Assembly (NCBI GenBank): GCA_001768195.1
Contig: MENI01000123.1
Span: forward strand, 1-64,000
Length of the DNA: 64,000 nucleotides
Source: Bacteroidetes bacterium GWA2_40_15
GTDB taxonomy: Bacteria; Bacteroidota; Bacteroidia; Bacteroidales; VadinHA17
Direction of reading: 5' to 3'
A program made the translations under genes and the position numbers. The notes below the pieces were generated by a model that was not told the origin of the DNA, did not search any database, and was given only the letters and a program-made list of their open reading frames with translations. Every line of letters starts with the position of its first letter. Position 1 is the first letter of the stretch. Positions 45,183-53,155 of the stretch are shown piece after piece.

Positions 45183-46109
45183 ATGAAAAGACTATCAGTA
45201 TTTTTATTGGCATTTCTATTTTTTACTTTCTTCTATTCTGCTTCAGCTCAGACAATTACAAAAGAAGAAATGGTATTTCTCACCTCCGAATGGAAAGGTG
45301 AGCGTTTCCCCGACGGTCGGCCGAAAATTTCAGATGAACTTATTGCAAGGGCAAGGAATATAGGCATTGAAGAAGCCTGGCAGATCCTTAATAATGAAGG
45401 ATATAAATGCCAGTTTGAAGGTAACTGGAATATGATACATAACAATGTGCCGGTTATTGGCAGGGCAGTTACAGCAACTTTCATCCCCAGTCGTCCTGAC
45501 CTTGAAAAAAACATAAAGGAGAGAGGATGGAAAAACGGTTTCATCGGCGCCACAAATGCATGGCCAATCTCTGTTCTGCAGAAAGGTGATGTTTATGTAG
45601 CCAGCTGCTTTGGAAAAATAAACGGGGGAACAATGATCGGGGATAATCTTGGTACATCAATCTTTGCTAAAACAGGTAACGGGGTAATATTTGATGCTGC
45701 AGCAAGGGATCTGACAGGTCTTGAAAAGATCGAAGGATTCAATGCTTATGTGCGCGATTTCCATCCTTCATTCCTTGTAGATGTGGTTCTGAGCGGATTA
45801 AATACCCCAACCCGCATAGGCGGTGCAATAGTTTTACCGGGCGACCTGGTTCTTACAGACAGGGAGGGTGTTTTGTTTATCCCGGCTCATATGGCTGAAA
45901 AAGTAATTGCAACTGCAGAATTCATTACACTCAGAGACAAATACAGCAAAACAGTGCTTAAAGAGGGCAAATATACAGCAGGACAAATTGATGCTGAATG
46001 GACCAATGAGATCAAAGAAGATTTTCTTAAATGGCTGGGAAATAATCCATCGCTTGGTAAAATGACAAGGGCTGAACTTGATGAGTTTATGAAAAAAAGG
46101 ACATGGTAA
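45183..46109 (+). CDS. Exported RraA-like protein (HMG/CHA aldolase fold)
   Basis: This protein carries a signal peptide (residues 1-22, ending FYSASAQ) and the RraA-like fold also used by HMG/CHA-type aldolases: PVIGRAVTATF, GDVYVASCFGK, GGTMIGDNLGTSIF, DAAARDLTG, and LPGDLVLTDREGVLFIPAH, which hold the Gly-Asp and Arg-Asp residues of the metal/pyruvate site. The C-terminal about 60 residues (EGKYTAGQIDAEWTNEIKED) are an extension. RraA-like proteins are normally cytoplasmic, so export is odd. It may be an aldolase acting on a sugar acid, but the role is unknown. Confidence 0.85.
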   Translation: MKRLSVFLLAFLFFTFFYSASAQTITKEEMVFLTSEWKGERFPDGRPKISDELIARARNIGIEEAWQILNNEGYKCQFEGNWNMIHNNVPVIGRAVTATFIPSRPDLEKNIKERGWKNGFIGATNAWPISVLQKGDVYVASCFGKINGGTMIGDNLGTSIFAKTGNGVIFDAAARDLTGLEKIEGFNAYVRDFHPSFLVDVVLSGLNTPTRIGGAIVLPGDLVLTDREGVLFIPAHMAEKVIATAEFITLRDKYSKTVLKEGKYTAGQIDAEWTNEIKEDFLKWLGNNPSLGKMTRAELDEFMKKRTW

Positions 46110-46171
46110 CAGGATTAAACGAATCCTGATCGGAATTCGTAAAACAAAAAGTGATATTAATTGTTTATAGT

Positions 46172-46207
46172 ATGTGTTGATTCATATTTGAGTCAACACA
46201 TTTTTTT
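46172..46207 (+). terminator. Terminator after the RraA-like gene
   Basis: ATGTGTTGATTC and its near complement GAGTCAACACAT form a 12-bp stem around a six-base loop, followed by seven T. It lies 62 bases after the stop codon. Confidence 0.75.
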
Positions 46208-46272
46208 AAAAAAAAGAATATGGAAGTTGAATCCTCCTGTATTTGATATTATAACCTCAAAAAATTAGATAT

Positions 46273-46758
46273 ATGAAAATTGCTGTACCCGTTTCAAAAG
46301 AGAACAAGATAGAGGCCCATATAGGCCAGTGTGAATCGTATAATGTATTCACTGTCTCGGATAAGAAAGAGATAGAGGGAATTACAAAGATGAAATCTCC
46401 CGGCGGTTGTGGCTGCAATACGGATATTGCAGCTGTTCTGGCATCTGATGGTGTTACTGTAATGCTCGCAGCGGGTATTGGCGGTGGCTCAACAAGTGCT
46501 TTTAATAAAAGCGGAATAAATGTTATACGGGGATGTTCAGGAGATGCCACCGAAGTAGTTAAACTCTACCTTTCAGGATTGGTGGAAGACAAGGGGAGCA
46601 GCTGTAATAAGCATCAGCCGCAGCCCCAGCATCACCATGAGCATCGACATGGACATCATCATGCCTCACATCATGTGATTGAAATCGCTGGTATGAGTAA
46701 AGACAGTCATCAATGCGGATGCAACCATGGAGAAGGAAATCAATGCAATCACAATTAA
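46273..46758 (+). CDS. NifX/NifB-like cofactor-binding domain protein with His-rich tail
   Basis: The N-terminal about 110 residues are the dinitrogenase iron-molybdenum cofactor-type domain (KIAVPVSKENKIEAHIGQCE, then a GIGGGSTSAFNKSGINVI block), a fold that binds metal clusters. The C-terminal about 45 residues are a metal-binding tail (QHHHEHRHGHHHASHH) that ends in GCNHGEGNQCNHN. Such proteins with His tails often occur in metal-handling operons; a storage or delivery role is inferred. The last bases resemble those of the lipoprotein gene at 44997. Confidence 0.8.
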   Translation: MKIAVPVSKENKIEAHIGQCESYNVFTVSDKKEIEGITKMKSPGGCGCNTDIAAVLASDGVTVMLAAGIGGGSTSAFNKSGINVIRGCSGDATEVVKLYLSGLVEDKGSSCNKHQPQPQHHHEHRHGHHHASHHVIEIAGMSKDSHQCGCNHGEGNQCNHN

Positions 46759-46773
46759 CCAGGAATAAAACTT

Positions 46774-46801
46774 AAAAAGCCGGAATCAACCGGCCTTTTT
46801 T
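46774..46801. terminator. Bidirectional terminator between convergent genes
   Basis: AAAAAGCCGG and CCGGCCTTTTTT pair around a six-base loop, with an A-run on one side and a T-run on the other, as expected between the plus-strand gene ending at 46758 and the minus-strand gene ending at 46806. Confidence 0.85.
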
Positions 46802-46805
46802 TATT

Positions 46806-48074
46806 TTAATCAATCTCTTTTGCGATTGCCATAGCTGCTATTGTACCATCGGCAACTGCAGTGGTAATCTGCCTGTATTTCTTGCTGATAACATCACCTA
46901 CTGCATAAACTCCCGGCACACTGGTTCGCATTTCGTCATCAGTCTTTATATAACCCCAGTTGTCTAGTTCAAGCTTATCTTTGAAAAGCTGAATATTCGG
47001 TTTCATACCAATAAAAATGAAAACTCCATCACTAAACAGCTTCTGACGCACTTTTGTTTTGACATTCTCAATTTCGACGACAATTTTATCCCCTTCACGT
47101 GTGAATGATCGCGGCTCATTCTCAAAGAGGATGCTAACCTTAGGATTATTGAAGATTTTATCCTGTGCTTTCTTATTCGCTGTCAGCTTATCAAACTGAT
47201 GGATGATTGTCAGTTTAGTCGTAAAACGGGTCAGATAATCTGATTCCTCAACTGCCGAATTACCTCCGCCAATAACAACAACCTCTTTGCCATCCATATA
47301 TTTGCCGTCACATGTTGCACAGTAGGATATGCCCTTCCCTTTAAGTTCTTTTTCACCGGGTGCACCCGTAAGATTTGGAGTGGTTCCTGTAGCTACAATA
47401 ATCCTTTTTGCCTTTACAGTTTCATACTCATCAATTACAACCTCCTTTTTATCGAGATCGACACTAGTGATATCAACTGCAACCTTGTAAACTGTTCCGC
47501 ACATCTTTGTCTGCTCACTCATGTTATGTGAAAGCATGTATCCTGCCTGGGGTTCAATGAAACCCGGATAATTTGAAACTTCATGTGTTGTGGAAACGTG
47601 CCCCCCCGGAAGCGAAGGATCGATAAGAACAGTATTGATCTTTGACTGGCAGAGGTACAAACCGGCTGTAAGCCCTCCCGGTCCTGCTCCAAGAATTATG
47701 ACATCAAACTCAGAAACCGATGGCTTAATTTTGGACTTAATCTCCTTTACTCTCTCATGGGTCAGCATGCTGTCGAGGTTGTGGATTATTTCACCCCGTT
47801 TAATGCCTCCGGCAAGTTTGCCGGCAATCTCTTTTCCATTGTCAAAAAACAGCAGCGTGGGGGATGATTTCACTCCAAGCTTATCAGCCAGCTCACGGTT
47901 CTGCTGCCGGAATATCTTAAGGAACTTAATATCCTTTCCGTACAAGCCGGCCAGGTTCTCAAACTTCGAAGCCAGCGCTTCACAGGGGGGGCATTCTGTA
48001 GAATAGAAGTCAAGGATAACTTTTCCTCCTTTCAGTACTTCTGATTCAAACTGTGATGCATTAATCTCTTTCAT
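46806..48074 (-). CDS. Thioredoxin-thioredoxin reductase fusion
   Basis: A two-domain redox enzyme of 422 aa. Residues 1-105 are a thioredoxin domain with active site CPPC (Cys28, Cys31). Residues about 120-422 are a low-molecular-weight thioredoxin reductase: FAD loop GAGPGGLTAG (129-138), redox pair CATC (Cys252, Cys255), NADPH loop VVIGGGNSAVEE, and VYAVGDV near the end. The chain would move electrons from NADPH to its own thioredoxin. It is the last gene of the minus-strand run that includes the radical SAM enzyme (83-base gap), so it may supply reducing power for that pathway. Confidence 0.93.
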   Translation of the reverse strand: MKEINASQFESEVLKGGKVILDFYSTECPPCEALASKFENLAGLYGKDIKFLKIFRQQNRELADKLGVKSSPTLLFFDNGKEIAGKLAGGIKRGEIIHNLDSMLTHERVKEIKSKIKPSVSEFDVIILGAGPGGLTAGLYLCQSKINTVLIDPSLPGGHVSTTHEVSNYPGFIEPQAGYMLSHNMSEQTKMCGTVYKVAVDITSVDLDKKEVVIDEYETVKAKRIIVATGTTPNLTGAPGEKELKGKGISYCATCDGKYMDGKEVVVIGGGNSAVEESDYLTRFTTKLTIIHQFDKLTANKKAQDKIFNNPKVSILFENEPRSFTREGDKIVVEIENVKTKVRQKLFSDGVFIFIGMKPNIQLFKDKLELDNWGYIKTDDEMRTSVPGVYAVGDVISKKYRQITTAVADGTIAAMAIAKEID

Positions 48075-48157
48075 ATCAAATTATATTCTTAATAAGTCAT
48101 TATTTTCATTCTAAAAGTTAGCAGACAGAGCTCAGAAAATCAATTATTATTTGGCAT

Positions 48158-49489
48158 TTATTCCAATTCTTTCATATAAGCCGCAAAACCCAGCTCCATA
48201 AGTTCTTTTATCGGCCGGCAATCGGGAGAACATATACTACCTGTTCTGTTTTTGGCGACTGATCCGCATCCTCCTCCGCAAGCCAGCTGAACTGAACATG
48301 TCTTGCAATCAGCAATTGCAGTAACATCTCTTCCCTCCCACTCCTGAACAATATCCTCACTGAGTACTGCAGATGGATAAAATGTACCAAGAGACTCCTC
48401 TGTTTTTCCTGCTGTTGCAGTACATGAATAGATATTGCCTGTATAATCAAAAGCCCATTCTGTCTTACAAGCAGGACATGAATCGAACAATGGATCAGGC
48501 AGCTCTCCATTCTCAGAAAGAAATTTCGAAACTGAATAAGCCGGTTTGTAGAATCCGGTAATATAAGGATGTTCCTTTACCAGCTTATAAATATTCTCAT
48601 AAAGAGATATCCTGTCGAAGAGTTTGTCGGGCACAGACTGACAATGATGCAGTTCATAATTCCTGCCAATCTGTGTTTTGAAAAGGGGATTTCTGGTCCA
48701 TCCTTTCTCTATGGCAAAGAGTGCCAGCTCAGGAAGATCCTGAATATTGTCCTTATCGACCACCATTCTGAGGTTGATATTAAATCCTTTTTCAAGGCAG
48801 GCATCAATCCCTTTGACTATTTTACTGAATGTCCCATTTCCTCCTTTAAGAAAACGTCTTGAATTGTGTACCATTTCGGTACCATCGAGTGTGACCTGTA
48901 CCTCCCTGATTCTTCCTTTGGCAAGTATATCGCAATACTCTTCAAGGAAATAGCCATTTGTAACGAAGCTTAATTCAAGTCCTGACAGGTTTGATTTTTC
49001 AATGATCCTGGAAATCAGTTTTTTCTGCCTGGGACTGACCAATAGAGGTTCTCCTCCAAATACAGTTATATACTTCTTCCTTCCTGAGAATTTCTCATTT
49101 ACATAACTAAAGAAAGCATCAATTATCTCATTGCTTAGCTCAAACTGAGGATTATTGTATTGATCCTGGTAACAGTAAGAGCATGCGAAATTGCAACTGT
49201 AATTGGTTACAAAGAAAATCTGGATTTCATCCTCATCGCGAGAATCGATGAAGTCGAGATACCTGTTGCGATAAAGCTGAATTTCTGCTGCTTCTTCAGT
49301 CAGATATCCTTTTGCCGACAACTCTCCGGCAAATTCTTCGGACTCAGCCGTTGAACCATTTTTTAAAGTTTCAACCTTTTTTGCCTCATCAGGACTCAGA
49401 ATATCTGCATTGCCTGTAAGCAGGTTCAGAATGAAATAATTCTCTGAATCCTTTATCCTGGAAAAAATATTGTATCTCGAGTAAATCAT
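48158..49489 (-). CDS. Radical SAM/SPASM peptide maturase
   Basis: This enzyme of 443 aa is a radical SAM protein with a C-terminal SPASM region that binds extra iron-sulfur clusters. The cluster motif is CNFACSYC (Cys99, Cys103, Cys106). VFGGEPLL and the VTLDGTEMVHN strand belong to the barrel. The SPASM part has SCPACKTEWAFDYTGNIYSC, then CKTCSVQLACGGGCGS and SICSPDC. The first about 65 residues (NYFILNLLTGNADILSPDEA) look like a small recognition-type domain. Radical SAM/SPASM proteins of this shape modify short ribosomal peptides, forming thioether or carbon-carbon links. A 32-residue Cys peptide gene ends 6 bases upstream. Confidence 0.92.
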   Translation of the reverse strand: MIYSRYNIFSRIKDSENYFILNLLTGNADILSPDEAKKVETLKNGSTAESEEFAGELSAKGYLTEEAAEIQLYRNRYLDFIDSRDEDEIQIFFVTNYSCNFACSYCYQDQYNNPQFELSNEIIDAFFSYVNEKFSGRKKYITVFGGEPLLVSPRQKKLISRIIEKSNLSGLELSFVTNGYFLEEYCDILAKGRIREVQVTLDGTEMVHNSRRFLKGGNGTFSKIVKGIDACLEKGFNINLRMVVDKDNIQDLPELALFAIEKGWTRNPLFKTQIGRNYELHHCQSVPDKLFDRISLYENIYKLVKEHPYITGFYKPAYSVSKFLSENGELPDPLFDSCPACKTEWAFDYTGNIYSCTATAGKTEESLGTFYPSAVLSEDIVQEWEGRDVTAIADCKTCSVQLACGGGCGSVAKNRTGSICSPDCRPIKELMELGFAAYMKELE

Positions 49490-49495
49490 TAATGA

Positions 49496-49594
49496 TTAAT
49501 CATGACAGCCGGCAACTGTCTTTGATGTTTTTGCACAGCACTGTGCAATTTTCACATTACTCTTTTTCGCCTTCTTTTTGATTACGCTTTTCAT
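49496..49594 (-). CDS. 32-residue Cys-containing peptide, candidate RiPP precursor
   Basis: This minus-strand reading frame has ATG at 49594 and a TAA at 49496. The N-terminal half is very basic (MKSVIKKKAKKSNVKIA); the C-terminal half reads QCCAKTSKTVAGCHD, with cysteines 19, 20 and 30. It lies 10 bases after the thioredoxin gene and 6 bases before the radical SAM gene, so the three are surely co-transcribed. The size, position and cysteines are what is expected of a substrate for the SPASM enzyme. The lysine-rich, not acidic, leader is unusual. No peptide transporter or protease gene is in the operon. No known peptide family was recognised. Confidence 0.6.
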   Translation of the reverse strand: MKSVIKKKAKKSNVKIAQCCAKTSKTVAGCHD

Positions 49595-49604
49595 ATTATT
49601 TTAC

Positions 49605-50066
49605 TTATTTAACAAGAAGTATCTCATTTACAGCTTTAACGAGGCTCTCTTTTGGCAATGCCCCCATTGATAAGCGGGGTTGTCCTTCAGCAGGAATGAA
49701 TAACAGAGTGGGTAACCCTGTTATGCCCATACTTTGCGAAAGAGCCTTTTCTTTTTCTGTATCCACCTTATAAACCACAATTTTTCCTTTGTACTCCTTT
49801 GCGATTTCTTCAACAAGAGGTGAAAGCTGACGACATGGAGCACACCAGTCGGCATAAAAGTCAATTATGGCAGGAATGTCGCCTTCATATTTCCACTCTT
49901 TATTCAGTTCATAATTGAAAACCAGCTTCTTGAACGAATCATTTGTAAGTATTACAACCGAACTCGCTCCGTCTCCTTTTGAAACTGCAACAGCCGGATT
50001 TTCCGACCTACAATTTATGAAAAACATGGAAGAAACCAGTACTGACAATAAGATTTTCTTTTTCAT
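49605..50066 (-). CDS. Thioredoxin-like lipoprotein
   Basis: This is a thioredoxin-fold protein of 153 aa with the active site WCAPC (Cys75, Cys78) and the cis-Pro segment GLPTLLF. The leader ends in a lipobox (MFFINC, Cys19), so it is anchored to a membrane facing the periplasm. It lies between the ArsM-like gene and the peptide gene in the same run. A role in keeping the peptide or another partner's thiols reduced is possible. Confidence 0.9.
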   Translation of the reverse strand: MKKKILLSVLVSSMFFINCRSENPAVAVSKGDGASSVVILTNDSFKKLVFNYELNKEWKYEGDIPAIIDFYADWCAPCRQLSPLVEEIAKEYKGKIVVYKVDTEKEKALSQSMGITGLPTLLFIPAEGQPRLSMGALPKESLVKAVNEILLVK

Positions 50067-50096
50067 AATATAATAAATTATCTGTTATTACTTTTC

Positions 50097-50741
50097 TCAG
50101 CAATTGCATTTGCATGATGCTCTGACACCGGCAATTGACCAGCTTGAAACCATTATTTTCCCCTTGACATAAGGCTTGGACTCTTCAATGATCCTTATGT
50201 CTGTGAAGCCTGCGTTCTTAAGCTGCTCAAGATATTCGGTACGTGTGACTGAACCAGCCCAGCACTCCGATACCGCCACCGGATCATTCCTGTATTCTTC
50301 CGGTACCGGTTCCGAAGAATATATGTCGCTCACTACAAACCTTCCACCCTTTTTCAATATTCGGAATATCTCATTCCAGACTACCTGCTTATCAGCAGCA
50401 TGGTTTATAGTACAGTTCGAGATTACAAGATCGGCTACCTTATCATCAAGATTCAGCTTCTCAAGAGGACTCTGTATAAATCTGACATTTTTAGCTCCCA
50501 GGCGCTCTGCTGTGCTGACAGCCTTCCTTATCATACCTTCAGATATATCGATCCCGTAAACAAAACCTTCTTCGCCCACTTTCTCAGCAAGTCGTATAAC
50601 ATCTGTACCCCTGCCGCTGCCAAGATCAACACATACTTCCCCCGGAAGTGGTTCCGAATAATTTATTGCTCCTCCGCATGAAAGGCAGCATGATGACTCT
50701 GCCAATTCGCTGTATCTGCTATTTATCTCTTTGTATTCCAT
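50097..50741 (-). CDS. ArsM-like SAM-dependent methyltransferase
   Basis: A class I SAM-dependent methyltransferase of 214 aa. Motif I is VCVDLGSGRG (residues 37-46), followed by GIDISEGMIRKA and VISNCTINHA. The N-terminus has SSCCLSCGGA (Cys18, 19, 22) and the C-terminus ends CKCNC, so thiol groups lie at both ends. The overall layout resembles arsenite methyltransferases (ArsM), which bind As(III) through cysteines, but the C-terminal cysteine cluster and the peptide operon context could mean a different substrate. It is the first gene of the minus-strand run and is divergent from the zinc-ribbon gene. Confidence 0.85.
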   Translation of the reverse strand: MEYKEINSRYSELAESSCCLSCGGAINYSEPLPGEVCVDLGSGRGTDVIRLAEKVGEEGFVYGIDISEGMIRKAVSTAERLGAKNVRFIQSPLEKLNLDDKVADLVISNCTINHAADKQVVWNEIFRILKKGGRFVVSDIYSSEPVPEEYRNDPVAVSECWAGSVTRTEYLEQLKNAGFTDIRIIEESKPYVKGKIMVSSWSIAGVRASCKCNC

Positions 50742-50798
50742 AATTTACCTTACCTGCCTATCCTTGAACATGGGCTGCTGGTCACCAAATTAACAGCG

Positions 50799-50806
50799 CA
50801 AAGATA
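50799..50806 (-). promoter_or_regulatory. -7 promoter element for the peptide operon
   Basis: On the minus strand this reads TATCTTTG, matching TAnnTTTG. It lies about 58 bases upstream of the methyltransferase start codon. Confidence 0.55.
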
Positions 50807-50830
50807 ATTGAAAATTTTGTAAATCGCAAT

Positions 50831-50858
50831 AGTATCACCTAAATCTTTTTAGTATCAC
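50831..50858. promoter_or_regulatory. Direct repeats between divergent promoters
   Basis: AGTATCAC occurs at 50831-50838 and again at 50851-50858, exactly 20 bases (about two helical turns) apart, between the minus- and plus-strand promoters. This is the form of a regulator-binding site for the divergent unit. Confidence 0.5.
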
Positions 50859-50867
50859 TATTTTTTG

Positions 50868-50883
50868 TATCTTTGTAACTTTG
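50868..50883 (+). promoter_or_regulatory. Tandem -7 elements before the zinc-ribbon gene
   Basis: TATCTTTG (50868-50875) and TAACTTTG (50876-50883) lie back to back and both fit the Bacteroidota -7 consensus. The start codon is at 50903, giving a short leader. Confidence 0.5.
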
Positions 50884-50902
50884 AATCTTACTATATTTTA
50901 TA

Positions 50903-51334
50903 ATGGGCCCTCTTTTTAAAAAAGAACTTACTCCGGAGCAACTTCAGGAACTATTTGTCAGCGATGATAAGTGTTATCAGTTCCTGTCTGAGCTAAAATG
51001 GGAGGATGGTTATAAATGCCGGAAGTGCGGTAACACAAATTACTGCCCAGGGAAATCGCCACATTCAAGGAGATGTACCAAGTGTAAGACCGAGGAATCA
51101 GCAGCTGCCGGTACTATATTCCATAACTGCAAATTCCCGGTCAGCAAGGCATTCTATATAGCTTACAATGTATGTAAGGGGAAAGAGGATCTCTCCTCAT
51201 ATGAACTGGCAAGACGTTTGTCACTCAGGCAGATGACATGCTGGAATTTCAAGACAAAAATAAACAAAGCCCTTCAGCAGATGGACTCACTGACAGAAAT
51301 AGAAAAGTCCTCAATACAAAAGATTCTTTCCTGA
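50903..51334 (+). CDS. Stand-alone transposase-type zinc-ribbon protein (IS1595-like N-terminus)
   Basis: This 143-aa protein has the zinc ribbon found at the N-terminus of IS1595/ISXO2-type transposases: Cys39, Cys42, Cys58, Cys61 (KCRKCGNTNYC; CTKCK), then SAAAGTIFHNCKFPVSKAF and SYELARRLSLRQMTCWNFKTKI, which looks like a helix-turn-helix. No DDE catalytic domain follows; the gene ends at 51334 and no transposase frame continues. It is divergent from the radical SAM/peptide operon, so it may be a domesticated regulator of it. Alternatively it is an abandoned transposase fragment, though its frame is intact and it has a good promoter. Confidence 0.75.
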   Translation: MGPLFKKELTPEQLQELFVSDDKCYQFLSELKWEDGYKCRKCGNTNYCPGKSPHSRRCTKCKTEESAAAGTIFHNCKFPVSKAFYIAYNVCKGKEDLSSYELARRLSLRQMTCWNFKTKINKALQQMDSLTEIEKSSIQKILS

Positions 51335-51346
51335 ACGATCAGCGAT

Positions 51347-51410
51347 AATCTGCGCTATCTGCGGGAAATTCATAAAAGCTCCCTCTGATTACGCAGATTT
51401 TCGCAGATTT
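51347..51410. repeat. Hairpin built of repeated ATCTGCG words
   Basis: The left side has two ATCTGCG words and the right side two CGCAGAT words, so they pair. It lies between the zinc-ribbon gene and the convergent DUF302 gene and may serve as terminator for both. Confidence 0.55.
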
Positions 51411-51415
51411 AAACC

Positions 51416-51820
51416 CTAAACAACAGATTTTACAATATCAAGTGTTTCATCAGATGCCTCTTTCATAACCGCAGCTATGTTGGAAGGAAGAGTTGTTGTC
51501 ATCTCTCCTGCATTGATCAGGCTGACGTAGGTTGCTCCGTCGTTTTTCTCATAAACTGAGATACGGCAGGGCATCATAACAGAGATTATCCGCTCATCAT
51601 TCAGCTCCAGCATTTTTCCTGAATACTGAGGTTTGCAAATCTCTATCACCTTAACCGGTTTTACACTCTTTCCCGATTTGGCCAGTGACTGCTGAAGATC
51701 ATGTACGAATGGTACTTTCCATTCTCTTTTTTCAGCATTTTCAGTAAGTATCTGTACGGTTTTCTCAAAACCGTATTTGCTTTTTTGCTCAATAACGATC
51801 TGTGATTTTTTCATAATCAA
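51416..51820 (-). CDS. DUF302-family protein
   Basis: This cytoplasmic protein of 134 aa has the DUF302 features: a HDLQQSLAKSG helix, VKVIEICKPQYSGKMLE, and MMPCRISVYEKNDG. The function of the family is not settled. It starts 2 bases after the xylA stop, so it is the last gene of the xylose run, perhaps by chance. Confidence 0.8.
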   Translation of the reverse strand: MIMKKSQIVIEQKSKYGFEKTVQILTENAEKREWKVPFVHDLQQSLAKSGKSVKPVKVIEICKPQYSGKMLELNDERIISVMMPCRISVYEKNDGATYVSLINAGEMTTTLPSNIAAVMKEASDETLDIVKSVV

Positions 51821-51822
51821 TA

Positions 51823-53145
51823 TTATACTAAATACATATTTATCATCTGTTCAAGAAGCTCCTGCTTCCCGCTTTTTATCACTGGTTCGCCAAGATCTGA
51901 AGCTATTGAGGAAAGCATCTCAAGGGTAAGTTTGCCTTTCTCGAAATCTTTTCCCTTGCCTTTATCAAACGACGCATACCTGCTCTTTTTTATTTTAAGA
52001 TAATCACTCTCTTTCAATATCTTATCCGCCACAAGTAACCCCTTTGCAAAGGTATCCATTCCGCTGATATGGGCAATGAATATATCCTCAACATCAGTTG
52101 AATTGCGCCTTATCTTTGCATCAAAGTTGATACCGCCGTTAGTGAAGCCCCCTGACTGCAGGATAACCATCATTGCTTCAGTGATCTCATAAATATTTGT
52201 TGGGAACTCATCTGTATCCCATCCGTTCTGGTAGTCGCCCTTGTTGGCATCAATACTTCCCAGTAACCCGGCATCAGCGGCAACCTGTAACTCGTGCTGG
52301 AAGCTATGCCCGGCAAGAGTAGCATGGTTTACCTCAATATTCAGTTTGAAATCTTTATCCAGGCCATGCTGGCGAAGGAATCCGATTATTGTGGCTACAT
52401 CATAGTCATACTGGTGTTTTGAAGGTTCCATCGGTTTTGGTTCAACAAGGAATGTTCCTTTAAATCCGATTTGTCTTCCATAGTCACGTGCCATTGAGAG
52501 CATCATTCCCATATGTTCAAGTTCACGTTTCATATCGGTATTGTGAAGGCTCATATATCCTTCCCGACCACCCCAGAAAACATAATTCTGACCCTCAAGG
52601 GCAACAGTGGCTGCAATTGCATTCTTCAACTGAACAGCTACGTTGGCAACAACTGCAAAATCGGGATTCGTAGCTGCCCCGTTCATGTACCTTGGATTGG
52701 AAAAGAGATTGGCTGTTCCCCATAATAGTTTAACACCGGTCTGCTCCTGCATTTTCTTCATTACCGGAATTATCTTCTCCAGTTTTTTCCCGATCTCGAA
52801 TACCGATCCGTCACCCACAATGTCAGTATCATGGAAACAGTAAAATCCTGCACCCAGCTTGGTTATGAACTCAAATGCAGCATCGAGTCGCTGCTTCGTT
52901 TTATCATCCCCCTTTGCATCCTTCCATGGATAGATACGGGTAGCATTGCCGAAAGGATCTGTGCCATCACCGCAGAACGAATGCCAGTAGGCAACAGCAA
53001 AACGAAGGTGATCCTTCATCTTTTTTCCCGACACCACCTGATCAGGATTATACCATCTGAATGCAAGCGGATTTTTTGACTTGCTACCTTCAAATTTTAT
53101 CTTTCCTATACCCGGGTATGCCTCATTTTTTCCTTTGTAGATCAT
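51823..53145 (-). CDS. xylA: Xylose isomerase
   Basis: This enzyme turns D-xylose into D-xylulose. It is full length (440 aa), with [17 protein letters not shown] near the start, the catalytic His in FYCFHDTDI, the metal-binding VFWGGREGY and [15 protein letters not shown] segments, and [20 protein letters not shown]. It is encoded 10 bases after xylB. Confidence 0.98.
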   Translation of the reverse strand: MIYKGKNEAYPGIGKIKFEGSKSKNPLAFRWYNPDQVVSGKKMKDHLRFAVAYWHSFCGDGTDPFGNATRIYPWKDAKGDDKTKQRLDAAFEFITKLGAGFYCFHDTDIVGDGSVFEIGKKLEKIIPVMKKMQEQTGVKLLWGTANLFSNPRYMNGAATNPDFAVVANVAVQLKNAIAATVALEGQNYVFWGGREGYMSLHNTDMKRELEHMGMMLSMARDYGRQIGFKGTFLVEPKPMEPSKHQYDYDVATIIGFLRQHGLDKDFKLNIEVNHATLAGHSFQHELQVAADAGLLGSIDANKGDYQNGWDTDEFPTNIYEITEAMMVILQSGGFTNGGINFDAKIRRNSTDVEDIFIAHISGMDTFAKGLLVADKILKESDYLKIKKSRYASFDKGKGKDFEKGKLTLEMLSSIASDLGEPVIKSGKQELLEQMINMYLV

Positions 53146-53155
53146 ATGTTCAAGT

